DNA of 64,000 nt from Parelaphostrongylus tenuis (GCA_019055375.1 JAHQIW010004329.1:54275-118274), one strand, 5' to 3'. Positions 1-12,559 are shown, counted from the first letter of the stretch. Notes: a model not told the origin generated them from the letters alone. Numbers and translations: made by a program.

Positions 1-169
1 AATTCTGAGTTTTTCAGAGTCATTTTGCGTTCGAACGGTCCAAATTTCGATGAACTTAGGAACACCTGTTTCGAATATGTTTCCAAAAAAAAACGAGGTG
101 ATCAAATGACCTTTTTGAGGACGGTCTTGAACCCCTCCATTCTCTGTGACACTCGCTTCACTGCTCTGT

Positions 170-480
170 CACTGCTTTTGGGATTATTTTGAATGTTTAT
201 TGCGAAGTTTTAGAAACAGTCGATCTTATGGATCAATTTTGATCTAACAGCCGAAATCCATCGACTGAAAATTGGTGATGGACCAGTGTCATTGCACGCT
301 ATGCCATCACCACATACGCCTCCCCTCCTTGCTACAATGCAGGGCTTAATGCGGCGGGGCGGGGGTCACCGACGAGGAGGACGAAACCTCCGAAACACCG
401 GTGTACGGCCCCTAGCGTACCAACCTCGTTAAGGCTTTAGACATTCTTCTTTTGGAATTATTTCAGGTGTTCGTCGATAA
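170..480 (+). repeat. Dispersed repeat R with hammerhead-like core, copy 1
   Basis: Shares CTACAATGCAGGGCTTAATG and GTACCAACCTCGTT with the copy at 59,317. It contains a hammerhead-like core at 369-396: CCGACGA, a perfect five-base-pair stem GGAGG/CCTCC, then GAAAC. The first 70 bases are inverted relative to the 59 kb copy. Confidence 0.7.
369..396 (+). ncRNA. Hammerhead-ribozyme-like core (candidate)
   Basis: Matches the hammerhead layout CUGANGA, stem II, GAAA with one change (U to C at the second core position). Stem II is GGAGG/CCTCC with loop ACGAAA. Pairing of stems I and III was not clear by eye, so catalysis is not claimed. Confidence 0.3.
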
Positions 481-596
481 AAACATTTCATTGCTCTAAA
501 AGATTCTTTTTCTCATAGAAATGGGCGTGCCAGAACGTTCTCAGATTTTGTAACAACTCGAAAAACCCACTTTCTTCAAACCTCAGCATGCTGAAA

Positions 597-975
597 ATAA
601 CTGTGTTATTGAGAAGAATAGCTTAAGAACTGATTTTTATTTTAGGCTTCACTATGTTGGTATCTTTTTCCCGATCGATTGTTCTTCTTTCCGGTCGATG
701 GATTTTCTTGGTTGCTTGTGGCTGACGTTACGGCAAATACGCCTTCTTCACAGCCGTGCAATCTAGTCTAGGGACTCAACAACTCTCAACAGTCCCTAGA
801 CTAGATTGCACGGCCTTGAAGAAACGGCGTATTTGCCGAACCGTCAGCCACAAGCATCCAAGAAATTCCATCGACCAGAAAGAAGAACAACCGATCAGGA
901 AAAAGGCGCCAACCTTGTGGAGCTCAAAAAAAGTTTTAGTTCTCAAGCTATTCTTCTCATTATCACAGTTCTTAG
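597..975. repeat. Long fold-back element
   Basis: Left arm 597-776 and right arm 791-975 are imperfect inverted copies around a 14-base loop (777-790). The innermost GTGCAATCTAGTCTAGGGAC is matched perfectly by the opposite arm. A typical fold-back MITE with no coding capacity. Confidence 0.85.
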
Positions 976-1149
976 ATTTGATGCAGAGCCACAATAAGCT
1001 GAGATCTAGAAATAAATGGCAGCTTATGTATATGTAATCAACTCTAACAACGCCTATGCCTTTGTGAGGCTCCCGCTCCTTCTTTTATCTCAGCCGTACT
1101 GTATCGCTGACTGTTGCTTTTTTCGCTATCGCAGCAAAAGATATGTCTG

Positions 1150-1420
1150 AATCATGGATGAAATGAAGAGCGAATGCCTCGAATGTTGAAGCGTGCTGCA
1201 CCGGAATAGTACATTAGCAACTCGGGTCCATCAAGCTCCGAGCTTTGCTCGCATTCTGACAATCTCACGATTCGTAAGAATGTTTGAAGCCTTACCGAGG
1301 TTGTTACTCCAAAGTAACTCTGGACTCCCACGCCCCACATTATGCCCTGCATTGTAACAAGGAGAGGGGCAGAGGAGAGCAAGGAGCAAGCTTGGCAAGT
1401 CAACTTTTACCTAGGCTTGT
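1150..1420 (-). repeat. Dispersed repeat R, copy 2
   Basis: Minus-strand copy: TACAATGCAGGGCATAATG and CAACCTCGGTAAGGCTTC are recognisable. The hammerhead-like core is not preserved here. Confidence 0.6.
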
Positions 1421-1945
1421 TATAATAACACAATCTAAAATTCCCATTTGCATGATAAGCAACACGTTGTGAACATCTAACAGCCAAGGAGATTGTGTTC
1501 CACTTCTTTCATTCCTTCTTTCATTGTTTGCCCAGATCGTTTCTTAGCGCGATTACACTATGATAGCTCCACATAGATTGAATTCTCCGTGTAATGACAC
1601 TAGGCAGTTGGTAAGGGTGAACTGTATCAAAATGTTGATTCGACAATTTAAATGTAAGTTTACTGACGAGCTCAGAAGAAGCACTAGTGAGTGAAATGTT
1701 GTGGCAGACGGACGCATGCGAATATTCGCATGCTTTAGTTTTGATGAAACTTGTGCCTCTTCTATAGCAACCACTGATGGATGATATCTCTGGCTAAGTC
1801 ATCAAGCGTAGTACAAAAGCAAATCGGATATTAGAGCCCTGTTGTTTATCATTCATATAGAGACTGAAAAAGATTGCGCATTAAGTCATGAAAAAATGGA
1901 AATAGAGAGTAGTGAAGATATAAAAGCAAAATTCTCGTAAGAGTT

Positions 1946-2154
1946 CCTTTCATTACTATTTGAGCCAACTTGTCATATGGTCTGGGTAAGGGCTCTTGTA
2001 CAGCCCGATACACGTGTTTCGTCCTTACAGACCCGTCAGTCACGCAGAACCCGTCGTCTTTCGATATTTTTATAGTCAGTTCTCTCGGGAGCTCTGCTCC
2101 CTTACAGAGAGTTATCGAAGACAAACGTTGGCTCAAATAATAATGAAAGGATCT
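1946..2154. repeat. MITE family P, copy 1 (about 208 bases)
   Basis: The inverted ends are CCTTTCATTA(C/T)TATTTGAGCCAAC. The interior contains GGGCTCTTGTACAGCCCGAT and GTTTCGTCCTTACAGACC. The 60 bases beyond its right end recur, inverted, beside the copy at 22,728. Confidence 0.75.
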
Positions 2155-3453
2155 ATTGAAATTTGAGCGGTCTTAATAAAGCACTCAAAATAAAGGTATA
2201 ATCACATGAGAGTTTTTTTCTATTTATCCAGCCATATTTCACTGTTATACAGTACGTCGAGTTGGAGACGTCTTTTCGTTGTAAGTGTTGACCTTTAGAA
2301 TGGCTTAAAGACGACGAAGTTTCAAATTCCACCTATTATTCAGATGCGAAATAAATTGAGAGTTTGTTAACTCTGATGCAGTTTTGTCAATACTATTTGC
2401 TAACAACTATTTGATACACGTTTATTCAAAAATGAAGCGGTTGACACAGGCGAAGGGTTTTCTTCAATTCATTTTCTCTATCTTTTAAATCCTCTTAAAT
2501 AAATTTCTCAGCTATTTGATTTTATTTGAGCACTTCAAACGACTTCCTCTGAAGTTGCGGAATTCTTTTGAGATTTGCTCCTCACCTATATGACGTACTC
2601 GAGTGCCCCATATTTTGGTGGTAATAATGAGAGCGGCTTAATCTCAATGAAAAACGACTTGCACGCTTCGCATTGCGGTGTGGCCAATTTAGATTCCTAG
2701 ACATTGTAGATATAAAAACAAATTACGTGAAAGTAGCAGATTTTGGCTACACCTACCTTTCCATCCTTCAATTCGAACAGACTTCTACCTTTACATTGAT
2801 CTGTGATGGCACCACTTTGATTAGTTAATTTGTATATATATCCTTTAGTTAACTCTACAGTTAAAATCGATTTGTGTTTGAATTTATCACTGCTTCTGTT
2901 TTGAATTTATCACTGCTTTATTTCTCTATTAAATGTCGAGTAAAATTTCTCAAATTCTGTTTTTCCTGCTGGCGTATGTGTATATGAAAAGAGTAGTACA
3001 AAAGTTCAATGAGCTATTGTAAACACCTCGTGCTCTTTCGCCAGGGCAGTGACAAAAACACCATACTACAAAGTGGAATGAGTATCGTGCTGATCAGTTT
3101 CGCACTTTACCAGCAATCGTTTTGTATGTGCTTCCTTATCAACAAATGGCACTACCCGCTAGATTCTGAAAGTTCCATCACTTGGCCAAAGTTTATTTTG
3201 GATAGCTCACAGAACACAAACTGAATACTACGCTGCATTCATTTCCTGTAACACTTGGAATTTTTCAAAACTTTAGATTGATATTTCTTTCATGTCAAGA
3301 ATAGAGACAATAAATCATTTAAGACAAGGACCCCTTTTTTTGAATATTCTTCTGCTAGCCAATTTTAACACTGAGTCCGTTGGCATGTGGAAATTTTAAG
3401 ATAAGTTGTATAAGCTTCACTTCTTCCAAAATCACCTTCAAAAGGAATCGAGA
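2155..3453. other. No gene seen
   Basis: AT-rich. Apart from the 60-base flank shared with 22,674 and a short direct repeat (TTGAATTTATCACTGCTT at about 2,879 and 2,902), nothing recognisable. Confidence 0.5.
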
Positions 3454-3533
3454 AATACAACGATACATCACAATTTGCAAAATAAAACTATACATCACAA
3501 TTTGCGAAATAAAACAATACATCACAATTTGCC
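3454..3533. repeat. 27-base tandem repeat, three units
   Basis: Units at 3454, 3481 and 3508 share AATA.AAC.ATACATCACAA and TTTGC. Being a multiple of three it keeps a frame open (repeated TIHHNL), but nothing else suggests a gene. Confidence 0.85.
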
Positions 3534-4443
3534 ACTAACTCTGTATTTACTGAGAAATTATGGAAGTCACACTGCTGGAACTAAACTTTTGCAGCAAGGT
3601 ATTAAGGTACAAAAAGTCATCAGAAGATGATACTAACGTAATGATTGTTCTAAACAATGGTGTCCCAAAAAATTCAGGATACTTCGAATAGAATAACGAT
3701 GACAGGGTCAATGCCTGTGTGAGGCCTTCTGTCAAACATCTATTGCATGTGTTCCTTCGAAGCGCACATGGTTTAGTGACGTGTGTGCATTAATGCGTGC
3801 TCTCCTTAGACCGTTTATTAGCGTCACCGGTTACTTGTCCATACACTTTCACTTGTACATCTGGATATCGTTTCAATCACCCATTAGGTCCGTCCTTTTT
3901 TTTAGATTGTCTCTTTTCACGGAAGCGCTAGCTCTAGAAAGTAAGGATTATTTCTGAGGATAAAGAGAGCTGTAGATAATATAGTATTGATTCCCAAGAT
4001 CGACTATCTCTTAACCTTGGCATACTTCAATAGTTCCTAAGCAAGTTTTCCAAGCATTTTTCCACAAGTTTCCGTTTTGTGTACGATGGATGAGGAGAAA
4101 GGCGCTTGTGAGATGAGTTGGGATGTATTTTAGCAACTTAACTGCTATCAAGTTTGTGAACCACTTTATTTTTACCGCTGATCTAATCTTGAGCTTTGAA
4201 TGGTTGGCAGATGTCAAATCATCGTTGGATACTGCCCCAAATTTTGTTCAACATGCCTAGTTTTCTAAGGTTACGAAGGTAGACCGAGTAAATTGAGAAT
4301 CAAACTGATTATTTTAGGCTCCAAAAAGGCGATACCGGCGAGTCAGCCATTATGTTAATGTACGAAATCACATTCTGTATTGAATTGTATTTAGTAAACC
4401 CTACTATAGACAATTCAGTTTATGACAATGACATCGACAATGA

Positions 4444-4745
4444 GCGCTTGTGGCGCAGTGGTTAGAGGTGCTCTGCGTCACACACGAGGTCAATGGTTCG
4501 ATCTCGCGCTCATGGCTCACCAAGCCATCCATCCCTCCGGGGTCGGTAAATTGGTACCAGACTGGTCTCACACTTGTCTGGGAAGATGAAGCACTGACTC
4601 GGTTCAGCGGGAGGCCACCGCGAGTCATTGTAAAGGCCAGATATGCATTCAATCACCTCAAACGAAGTTAGAAATTGAAGTCGAATGCATGGCGCATCCC
4701 TCAAGGATTGATCAACGCCGAGAGCTTTATCCTTTATTCTTTTAC
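4444..4745 (+). mobile_element. tRNA-derived SINE, family A, near full length
   Basis: The 5' end is tRNA-like, with box A TGGCGCAGTGGTTAGAGG and box B GGTTCGATCTC. It is followed by a body with CCAAGCCATCCATCCC, a central part with CTGGGAAGATGAAGCACTGA, and a tail with CGCCGAGAGCTTTATCCTTT. About 300 bases. Other copies in this window define the unit. Confidence 0.85.
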
Positions 4746-5929
4746 TATAGAGAACATCTTTCATTCGTATAAAGAAACACTGAAATAGAAAGACAATTTT
4801 CTAGTACACACAACATCTGTTGTAGATTTCAAAAAATCTTAAAGTAACTTACAATGGGAACCAGATTCATTGTTAATCTAGAAACATGGAGATCGGAGAG
4901 ATTTATAGTAAAGAGTGAAAACAGCAGATTCGTCGACGAAATGAAGCTGTCTGTCGGCCTATTTTGGTTCACATATTACGACACTCGCCATAATTCATGG
5001 CACATGCACGTCAAAAACTAATAGTTCAAATCTCATTACATATTACCATACTGCAACAACTGCTAAAATAGTAAACTAATTCATAAACTATTAGTAAACT
5101 ATAGTGTTTCACTGCAACAAATGCTGAAATAGTAAAGTATTCTGCCATGAAGATTAGAGACTAATTTTAGAAAGTGTAAAGACCATGATATAAAATGCCT
5201 AAATATTGGTTGTGATTTGTGGCTTGTTCTTCTCACTCATGCTTATCTAGCAATTAAACAAGGCTCCATATTCAAAACTACAAATTCCAAAAGAAAAATA
5301 TCCGGTCATGATAATGTGGGAAATTTGCGAGATCTATTTCAACGCTAAACTCGAAGACCATGAAAATTCGGAGAAGCGAGTTTGTTGTAAGAAAAAATCA
5401 TCTCCTGATCATTCTACTATTTCGAGAAAAATAGTCTATTCTCATTTGAAAGGAGCGCTACCTAGTTAGTCTAATTTTGAAAGTGGAACATGCTGTGAGG
5501 CCGTAATACGAAATGATAATATTAATAAAAACGGTTAACGAATTTTGATATGAAACGGATAGCAGACCGTAGATGCGATTATGTTTTAAGATCCTTCCAT
5601 CAATTCAGAAACATTTATTGACAACGAATCTATTTTGTCTCAGTTTGGTTTTGATACTTTGTCAAAAAGTTTTATCCAAATTTTAATAGTTTTCCTTAGT
5701 TAGAGTGAAAAAAATATCAACTTAGGGAGCATATGGATAAACTTTAAAGTCAGTCAACATAAACTTGCACAATCAAAAAATAGACTTGGTTCATTTTCAT
5801 TTGGCTATCTGAAAAAGTTTATTTATTCTTCAGACTTTCATGATAATATGAATTTCCACAGCAAAAGCTTTTCGCATGCTTCGTTCCGTTGAGATAGGCT
5901 TCTTAGTATTAGTTTCGCAAAGCGTCCGA
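4746..5929. other. No gene seen
   Basis: AT-rich. A direct repeat (TGCAACAACTGCTAAAATAG and a near copy 62 bases on, at about 5,050 and 5,112) is the only structure noticed. Confidence 0.5.
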
Positions 5930-6520
5930 ATGGTTTTTATGATGTCCACCTTTTCAACTCAGTGGTTATCCCTGCCTCAACGTATGCAGCACAAACCCAG
6001 CAGCTACGTGAGCAGGATGAAAGATCACTTGACTCACTTTCCGCGATCACTTTACTGAACGCGTAACGGAGAGGTTGATGCTAAGAGTATCTCAATCTCG
6101 CAAATGATATCTCAAATCTCGCAAATGAGAGAAAGGATTCGAAATCCCGGCCTACGTCAATGATTGAAAATTAGAGATTTTGTTCTACACGCCAGGCCAT
6201 CGAATATAAGGGGAGCCGGACACGTAATGGCTCTAAAAAAGCCGATTGGCTAGAGCCGTTACCGACTGGATCTCTCGGAATGTCAAACGCTTCACAAGAA
6301 AACCACCAACACAAGGGCACTATTTGATCACGACAAGCTCATAGAAATGACACGAGCTCAACGAGTTCCCAGAGCGAGGAGGGCCCACTGAACACTCTTT
6401 CACGCGATAAATGGAAGTATTGCTGATACCTGCTTGGGTCCCTCGACGATCAACGGAGCAGCAGGTGATACAGGCAACACGGTTTATGTTTTACGAGAGA
6501 ACGGCGTTCATTAACGCGCT
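5930..6520 (+). mobile_element. RTE-type LINE 3' end, heavily mutated
   Basis: Frames read YDVHLFNSVVIPASTYAAQT and LREQDERSL (C-terminal reverse-transcriptase region), then GAGHVMAL, WLEPLPTGS and finally SLDDQRSSR. This is the tail organisation of nematode endonuclease/reverse-transcriptase LINEs. Many frameshifts; inactive. Confidence 0.65.
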
Positions 6521-7009
6521 AGACGGGTGAATTTCAAATTAGTTGTCGAAGGTTCCAAGTAACAGAATTGTATTCTGGCTTACACGCTTAGATTAAGATG
6601 TTCTCAAAAGTGGTTGAAAGTTGCTTTTCTTTTATCTAAACGGCCAGCTGTCGTTCGAAGGGCTGGCCGAGGTTGACATGCTCTACGATTACTCATGAGC
6701 ACTTTAGTGAGTGACTTGTGCTAAAATCTTGAGGTGACCGTCTCAGACCTCTTTTCAGTCAGACTTCATGTACTAATCTTGTCTAGTAAGTGCTAGACTT
6801 TCAATCAAAATCAGTTTATACTCCACTTCATAGAAAAACTTCAGCTAGTCGACCCCCATCACTGGGCTCGTCTCCGTGACCTGGGTTTGCAATTACAATC
6901 TTTAGTGCAACATCGAGCAGTTGACCATCAAGCAAAAGGTGGTAAAAAAAACTACGTCTTATGGCCTAAGTCACTGATTAGCAATTGAACCAAACCACAT
7001 CGTGTCATA

Positions 7010-7270
7010 AACAACAATCGTAGGCGATCGATAAGCTAAAGGGAGAAGGAAACGGATACGAAGAGGAAAGGTAACCAGACGGCCGCACGGGCCAGTTGGA
7101 GGCGCTCGACTGTCATCGTTGTCGGCCCATTGCCTGCGTACCTCCGCTGCGCATCAGTCCTCCCGTAGCGCAACCGCCACCTCTCGCCTTCAAGTTTACC
7201 TTAATAATCGAGCACATTATGTTATCACTCACATAAGGAAGATAATATGAAAATAGCAATGAATGTTGAA
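7010..7270 (+). repeat. Diverged dispersed repeat, also at 42,230-42,440
   Basis: CCCATTGCCTGCG, GCGCATCA, CAAGTTTACC and AAAATAGCAATGAATGT occur in the same order in both places. No coding content. Confidence 0.45.
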
Positions 7271-7496
7271 TTGATTGCTGTGTAATAGTGTGCACACAAA
7301 AATTTTTACACACATCATCACTGCTAAGGAACCTTGCACCTCTTCTTATTTCCTTTTATCGGGTTGGCCTTGCCGGCTTTACAAAGTGTTTTGATGGGCT
7401 GGGCGGACTTTCCATTACAGAATCGATATTGATTGATACCCCACCAGTGTATAACGAACGAGGCACTAAAATTTCACCCGAAAATACTTTAGAATA

Positions 7497-8050
7497 GGTT
7501 GGGGATAAAGTTCTGAGAAAATGCCTGTAACTTTTTTGGGTGTCGGCCATTTTTGTTTTCTTAAGCTCATTTGAAAGACCGTCTTCTCCAACGTTTACTG
7601 CTATATAATTTATCTACTTATTTCAAGACAGAGCTAACAAGCGAGCAAATTAGGTTGTTAATGATGCACGAATGGCTGTTGGGTTCAAATGCAGAGGTGG
7701 CAAGTGAACGCATCATTCTGGCTTGGGGCAAAGACACAGTTGGCGAAAGTACGGTGTACAGGTGGTTCAAAAAGTTCGACGAAGGTGAAGAAAGTTTGGT
7801 AGCGATATTGAATTGCACAATTCAGCCATTCATTTTTTGAACACCAAGAAGTCGGAATTTTTTGCTTGCGGAATCGATCATTTGCTGGAGAAGTGGCAGG
7901 TAGTGCTCAAATTTGAAGGAGTACTTTGATTATTAGATTTGTCTTTGTTCAGGTTCAATAGGTGCATCAATTAAAGTAAATAAAACTATAAAAAAGTTAC
8001 GAAAAAAAGAAATGTCTTACAAGGATTTTCTTAGGACTTTTGCCCCAACC
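7497..8050 (+). mobile_element. Mariner deletion derivative, copy 1 (554 bases)
   Basis: Flanked by TA at 7495-7496 and 8051-8052. Ends are inverted: GGTTGGGGATAAAGTTCTGA on the left, GGTTGGGGCAAAAGTCCTAA read from the right. It keeps the transposase N-terminal helix-turn-helix part (LTSEQIRLLMMHEWLLGSNA, then TVYRWFKKFDEGEESL) and the extreme C-terminus (FFACGIDHLLEKWQ). All three catalytic Asp motifs are gone, removed by an internal deletion near 7,800-7,830. Non-autonomous; resembles the hookworm mariner elements. Confidence 0.88.
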
Positions 8051-8052
8051 TA

Positions 8053-10379
8053 TCATGCAGAACCTCAAAAAGCTTGCAAAACGGAGCCTGTATACATGAT
8101 TCTAGTTGATTTCTAGAGAAAAAGCACTTCGATATTAGTCAATTATGAGCCCGTATTCATTTGGCGATGTAAATTTTATTTTCGCTGCCGTTCATACAGA
8201 ATTTCCTACTTCGCGATGTTCGTATCAATGACAGCTTCATTAGATTTATTACAGAGCTCTTGGGAGGTCACTAAGATACTAAATGACAAAGATCTCACGT
8301 TTTCTTTAGTGGAATTATCGAGTTTAACAGGACTTTCTCCCCTCATGAGCAACAATTGAGAGTACCGAAGGGAGTGACCAAAGAGTTCTGGAAATGATTG
8401 AAAACCATTTAATCTAACAAAATCATAACATCAAAGACGTTCTTTTGCGATCTTGATTTTTCCAGATTACGGTATGAAACTCGCAGCAGCCGCCATGCTC
8501 AAATTGAACCACCGACATGGACGACTGTCGCGCAGCAGAGAGACGAATGGAATATGTACTGGGGTTCGCACAATCAGTGAAGACGGACCATTCAAGTATC
8601 AAGTAAAGAAATTCTTTACAAAACTTGACCTGCTTCGCTTCCGTGTATGAGTTCATGTAATTTGTCTTGCTAGTAGCATCGGAGAAACTCAAGCCATTTT
8701 CCATTCCTGTGTTAGCAGTCATGGTGAGTAGTTTAGTAGGGTGAGTACGAGTTAGCACTCACGCCACGGGCTGAATGAAATTATGGAACTGCTATCCACA
8801 TATATATGTTTCATTGATGTTTATCAGCAACAATCACACAGACTATTCATGATTCAAAGCAACGAGTTTGAGAACGGTCGGAAACTCGTATATTACAACG
8901 TAATTCACGTCAAATTGCGACGTTGCCATTTGACAAGAACGCGGGAACCACCCGCCACCAGTGTTTTATGCGTGATTAAGTCACACAAATTTGTTCGTGA
9001 TTACATTCGAAGCTCAGTAATTGTGTTTTCAAGGGCTTAAAAACTCTTTACTTACTACTTACAGCGCCATTGGGTAGAATTTGCATCTTGGTGGCACTGC
9101 CCTATACAGCTGGAACGTCTTCAAGGTTCAGAACATACTTTATCGAAGATTCTCGATGTTTCGACTAACTTGAAAAGAGTTAGACCAAAATAGTTATCTA
9201 TGACAGCGACATGTTTCCACTGCGGCACGTTTTCTCCGCGGCTGTGTACTCATCACAGGACTCAATATAACTAATTCACTACGGGTTGGATAGTTCTGTG
9301 CTAGTAATGCTGATCATGTCGAATGGTTTTTACGAAGGCTTAGATCACTTTTCTTGAGTGGATTGTTTGTACATAACGTCCTCTCCTATTTTGGCTTTTT
9401 CTTTACCTGACGATATAATACTATATATTTATATTTGACTGCATTTTGAGTACTTGGTTAAGATTTGTTTCATCCTCACAGCATATATTAAGTCTTTCGT
9501 GAGATCTGCTATGGCACTATTAGAATGAGACGTATGTTTCGGCCTTTTCAATAGCACGATGCCTTTTGGTTCAGCCAGTCCCTTGTAGGAGAGTATGTCT
9601 CCAAATATGAGGTAATCGACGCCGCATCAGTTACAAGCTTATAGAGTGAAAAGATCACCATACACTGCAGTGATAGCATATAAGTGCATGTCAAATATTA
9701 AGATCACCTGACAGTAGTGATTAATAGTCGACTTCTCATGGCTGCTAAGTTTAATATTAGATTTATGTCATATGGACATACGGCATAAGTTGCGCCTCTA
9801 TGGTTTGGATTTTCTTGTTTTGGGACCATTTTTTCAATTCGTTAGGGCAAGCCCTTTTCGAGTTTTTTCTCAATTTTAGATTTGATAGCTTGAAAATGGT
9901 ATTCTAACTTATACTTTCTTTTTTTTGAAGCCTCATAAAATCTACATCAGTACATAAAGCGCGTTCAGTCGCGCGTAGTTCATCTTCAGCTACGGTGTGT
10001 GAGTGGTTGTCAAGGATGAAATTTGTTACATTCGCATCATAAGGCACAGATTTCAAGTAGTTATTTGATAGCTACTGTTGTGATGATTCTCAAATAAGTT
10101 TAGTTCTCGAAAAACTCATCATAGAGTGCTGGAAAAAGCGAAAAGAAGGCTACGTTTCGCATTTCTGGGCTTTATCTATTAGTACGGCGTCAGAATCTGA
10201 AATTGACTTTCATATTTGTGTACAAATATTTGAGCGTTTAACGAGCAAAATAGCCTATCTTCTCACTTTCTTTCTCAAAGTCATTCTACTCTCGAGATTT
10301 GTTATATTTTGTTTAGATACTTTCTCTTAAAACAGCGCGCCGTGATAAACGATCCCTTTCGCTGTACAAAAACTTTTTG
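8053..10379. other. No gene seen; weak repeat at 8,540-8,610
   Basis: A segment at about 8,550 (GGGGTTCGCACAATCAGTG, GACGGACCATTCAAG) resembles one at about 30,150, suggesting an unnamed dispersed repeat. The rest is featureless. Confidence 0.4.
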
Positions 10380-10640
10380 TGAGAGTGATAGCAATTATTC
10401 GAAAACTTAATTCTCTGATTACTGCGCTATTTAACCGCTTTTTGAAGAAGTTTTTTATAACGCTTCAGGAAAAGATAAACATTTGTACTTCATGCCCGCA
10501 TATTTCTCGCAGTACAGAGCTTTTCTTTTGAACTGTTAGTAATTATTCGATAACATAAAGTTCAACGATTCCAACGCTAGGCTTATTATCTGGAAACACC
10601 TTTCCTCTGCAGTATAGCAAGGAAAATAAGATTTATATAT
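10380..10640 (-). repeat. 160-base repeat family S, two units
   Basis: Anchors AATTATTCGAAAAC (10393) and AATTATTCGATAAC (10541) are 148 bases apart, with GGAAAATAAGAT at the right. Other copies are listed under findings. Confidence 0.55.
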
Positions 10641-11803
10641 ATTTGTTCGACATCTGTATTAATTTGAACCCATATGATGCAGATGCTCTCCTAAACGTAG
10701 TCGATAAAATATCTTCCTTTTTTGCTGAGATTTCATAAAAACATCTTTTTTTGGGCACATTTTCACAGTATACCGCTTATAGAAAAACATTAGGCTAAGT
10801 CGCAAATGTGATGGTAATGATTGGCATAGTGTATTATACTTTTGCTGGTGGATTTGCAGCTTCTACATTTTTAGATTAGCCATTTTTCCTGTGGCAGTGG
10901 TGATTTAGCCCTCGGTGGTTGCTATATAATTAGGAACTAGCAAACGAAGTGTAATTCAGTCAGAAGCCATTGAATATAAAACTTTTCGAGGGCTGTTTCC
11001 GAGCTCATTCTTAGTTGGTCATCCCCTGAGCAAGTGCTGGCGTGCTTCCCTTCCTTCTCACGGTCGTGAATACGCGTTGACGACGATGTCTTTATGTCCT
11101 TCATTCGGCTAGTTTCCCAAGCACTTTCATCAAGATGGTGGCCGACCTTAATGCGTATCTCACGCAGGAATCGGTCGTCAAGTTTTTATTTCTTTGATCG
11201 TGACGAACTTTTGAACAAAGTTCATTACTCCGTCGCCATCAACCGCGAACATTAAACAAATTCTCATGTTCACTCATCTATTTCTTTTTGAAAACATTGT
11301 CTTATTCTTGAACATCGTTCAATTGCAGATCGTGTTGATACTCTGCACCCGAATCTCTTAATCTTCACCATGATAGTTAACCTTTGTGAACCGCAATGCT
11401 TTCAGGCTTCCGAAAAAGTTTCCGCAAATTATCCCAGTCCTAGATATTACCAGTAGCCATTAGGATTGATACTGTGGGGAGCTCGTACCTCTTCGGTTCT
11501 TGCTATGCTATCTTGCAGTAGCTCGACCTGCTCTCTGATGTGTCTGATTTTGGTTTGCAGAATAAGGGAAGGAATCATCGGATCTTCAATTTTGTGTCAG
11601 TCATGATAAATAAGACATGGTTGAAAATCTAATCGTTTTCATGCGAATTGACTCGATTTCACTCGGTGACAGTTTCTTGATCATCTCCTATCTAAATGGA
11701 ATATTTATACAACGAATGTCGTGGTCAGATTCAAAAGTATGGAACGATTCTGGCATGAGTTGATTTCACCTTGTTCAAAACGATGTAATCAATTTTCGCA
11801 CGA
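10641..11803. other. No gene identified
   Basis: A minus-strand frame at 11,000-11,200 (FLREIRIKVGHHLDESAWET) looks protein-derived, possibly old retroelement sequence, but could not be assigned. Otherwise AT-rich and empty. Confidence 0.4.
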
Positions 11804-11905
11804 GATCACCTCAAACGCAGTTAAAAATTGAAGACGATTGCTTGGCGCATCCCGCAGGGTTTGATTAGCGCCGAGAGCTTTATTCTAGTATCCTTTATTG
11901 TTTAA
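11804..11905 (+). mobile_element. SINE family A, 3' fragment
   Basis: Matches the last 100 bases of the SINE at 4444 (GATCACCTCAAACG, then GGCGCATCCC and GCCGAGAGCTTTAT). The tRNA-like head is absent, as in a 5'-truncated insertion. Confidence 0.8.
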
Positions 11906-12559
11906 CTTAGTTTTTCTTTCTCTACAAATCTGGCTGTTGCTAAAAGACTGTTATATGTTGGAAAATGTTTTAGCAGCTTGACAAACACATGAACACTGCC
12001 GCCATATCGTCGTTCGCCATCGAAATGAAATAAGTTACCGCGGAAAGATGTCTCGACAGACACCATGCATTGACCGACTATCTCACATTGCGAAGTCGTC
12101 AGGCAACATTTTGAAGAACTTGGCTGAACCACGGTACCACAATCACAGTAAAATTCCTAATATTGCTTCATCAGATTAGCATCTTTTCCATGCTCTGAGG
12201 TAGTTTCGTAGGGACAAAAATTCAAAAACCACAGCAAGCTCAAAAGTTACCTCTTTAACTTCTTTGCACGCTATCCTTTCTGGAAGGAGAGCATTTGATT
12301 TCTTCCCAGCAAACGGTTGCTTATCATCGATTATGATAGTGATTATGCTGTCAGTCGACTGATTTCGTTAAATAACTGCCAGCTGAATCCACTAAAGTGT
12401 CGAAACGCAAACGAAATCTTGGGCCAACCCAATATATCCAGAAAAGTCAACTTGATTTGATCTCGGCATACGTGATTGACCATTTTCTTGCATTATTAGG
12501 CTAAAATAAGGTGAGTAACATGTAATATTCGGCTAATATCTCAGCATCTCTGTCTTTAG

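Noticed and set aside
3406..3630. ORF with repeated TIHHNL
   Set aside because: Due to a 27-base tandem repeat; no other coding evidence.
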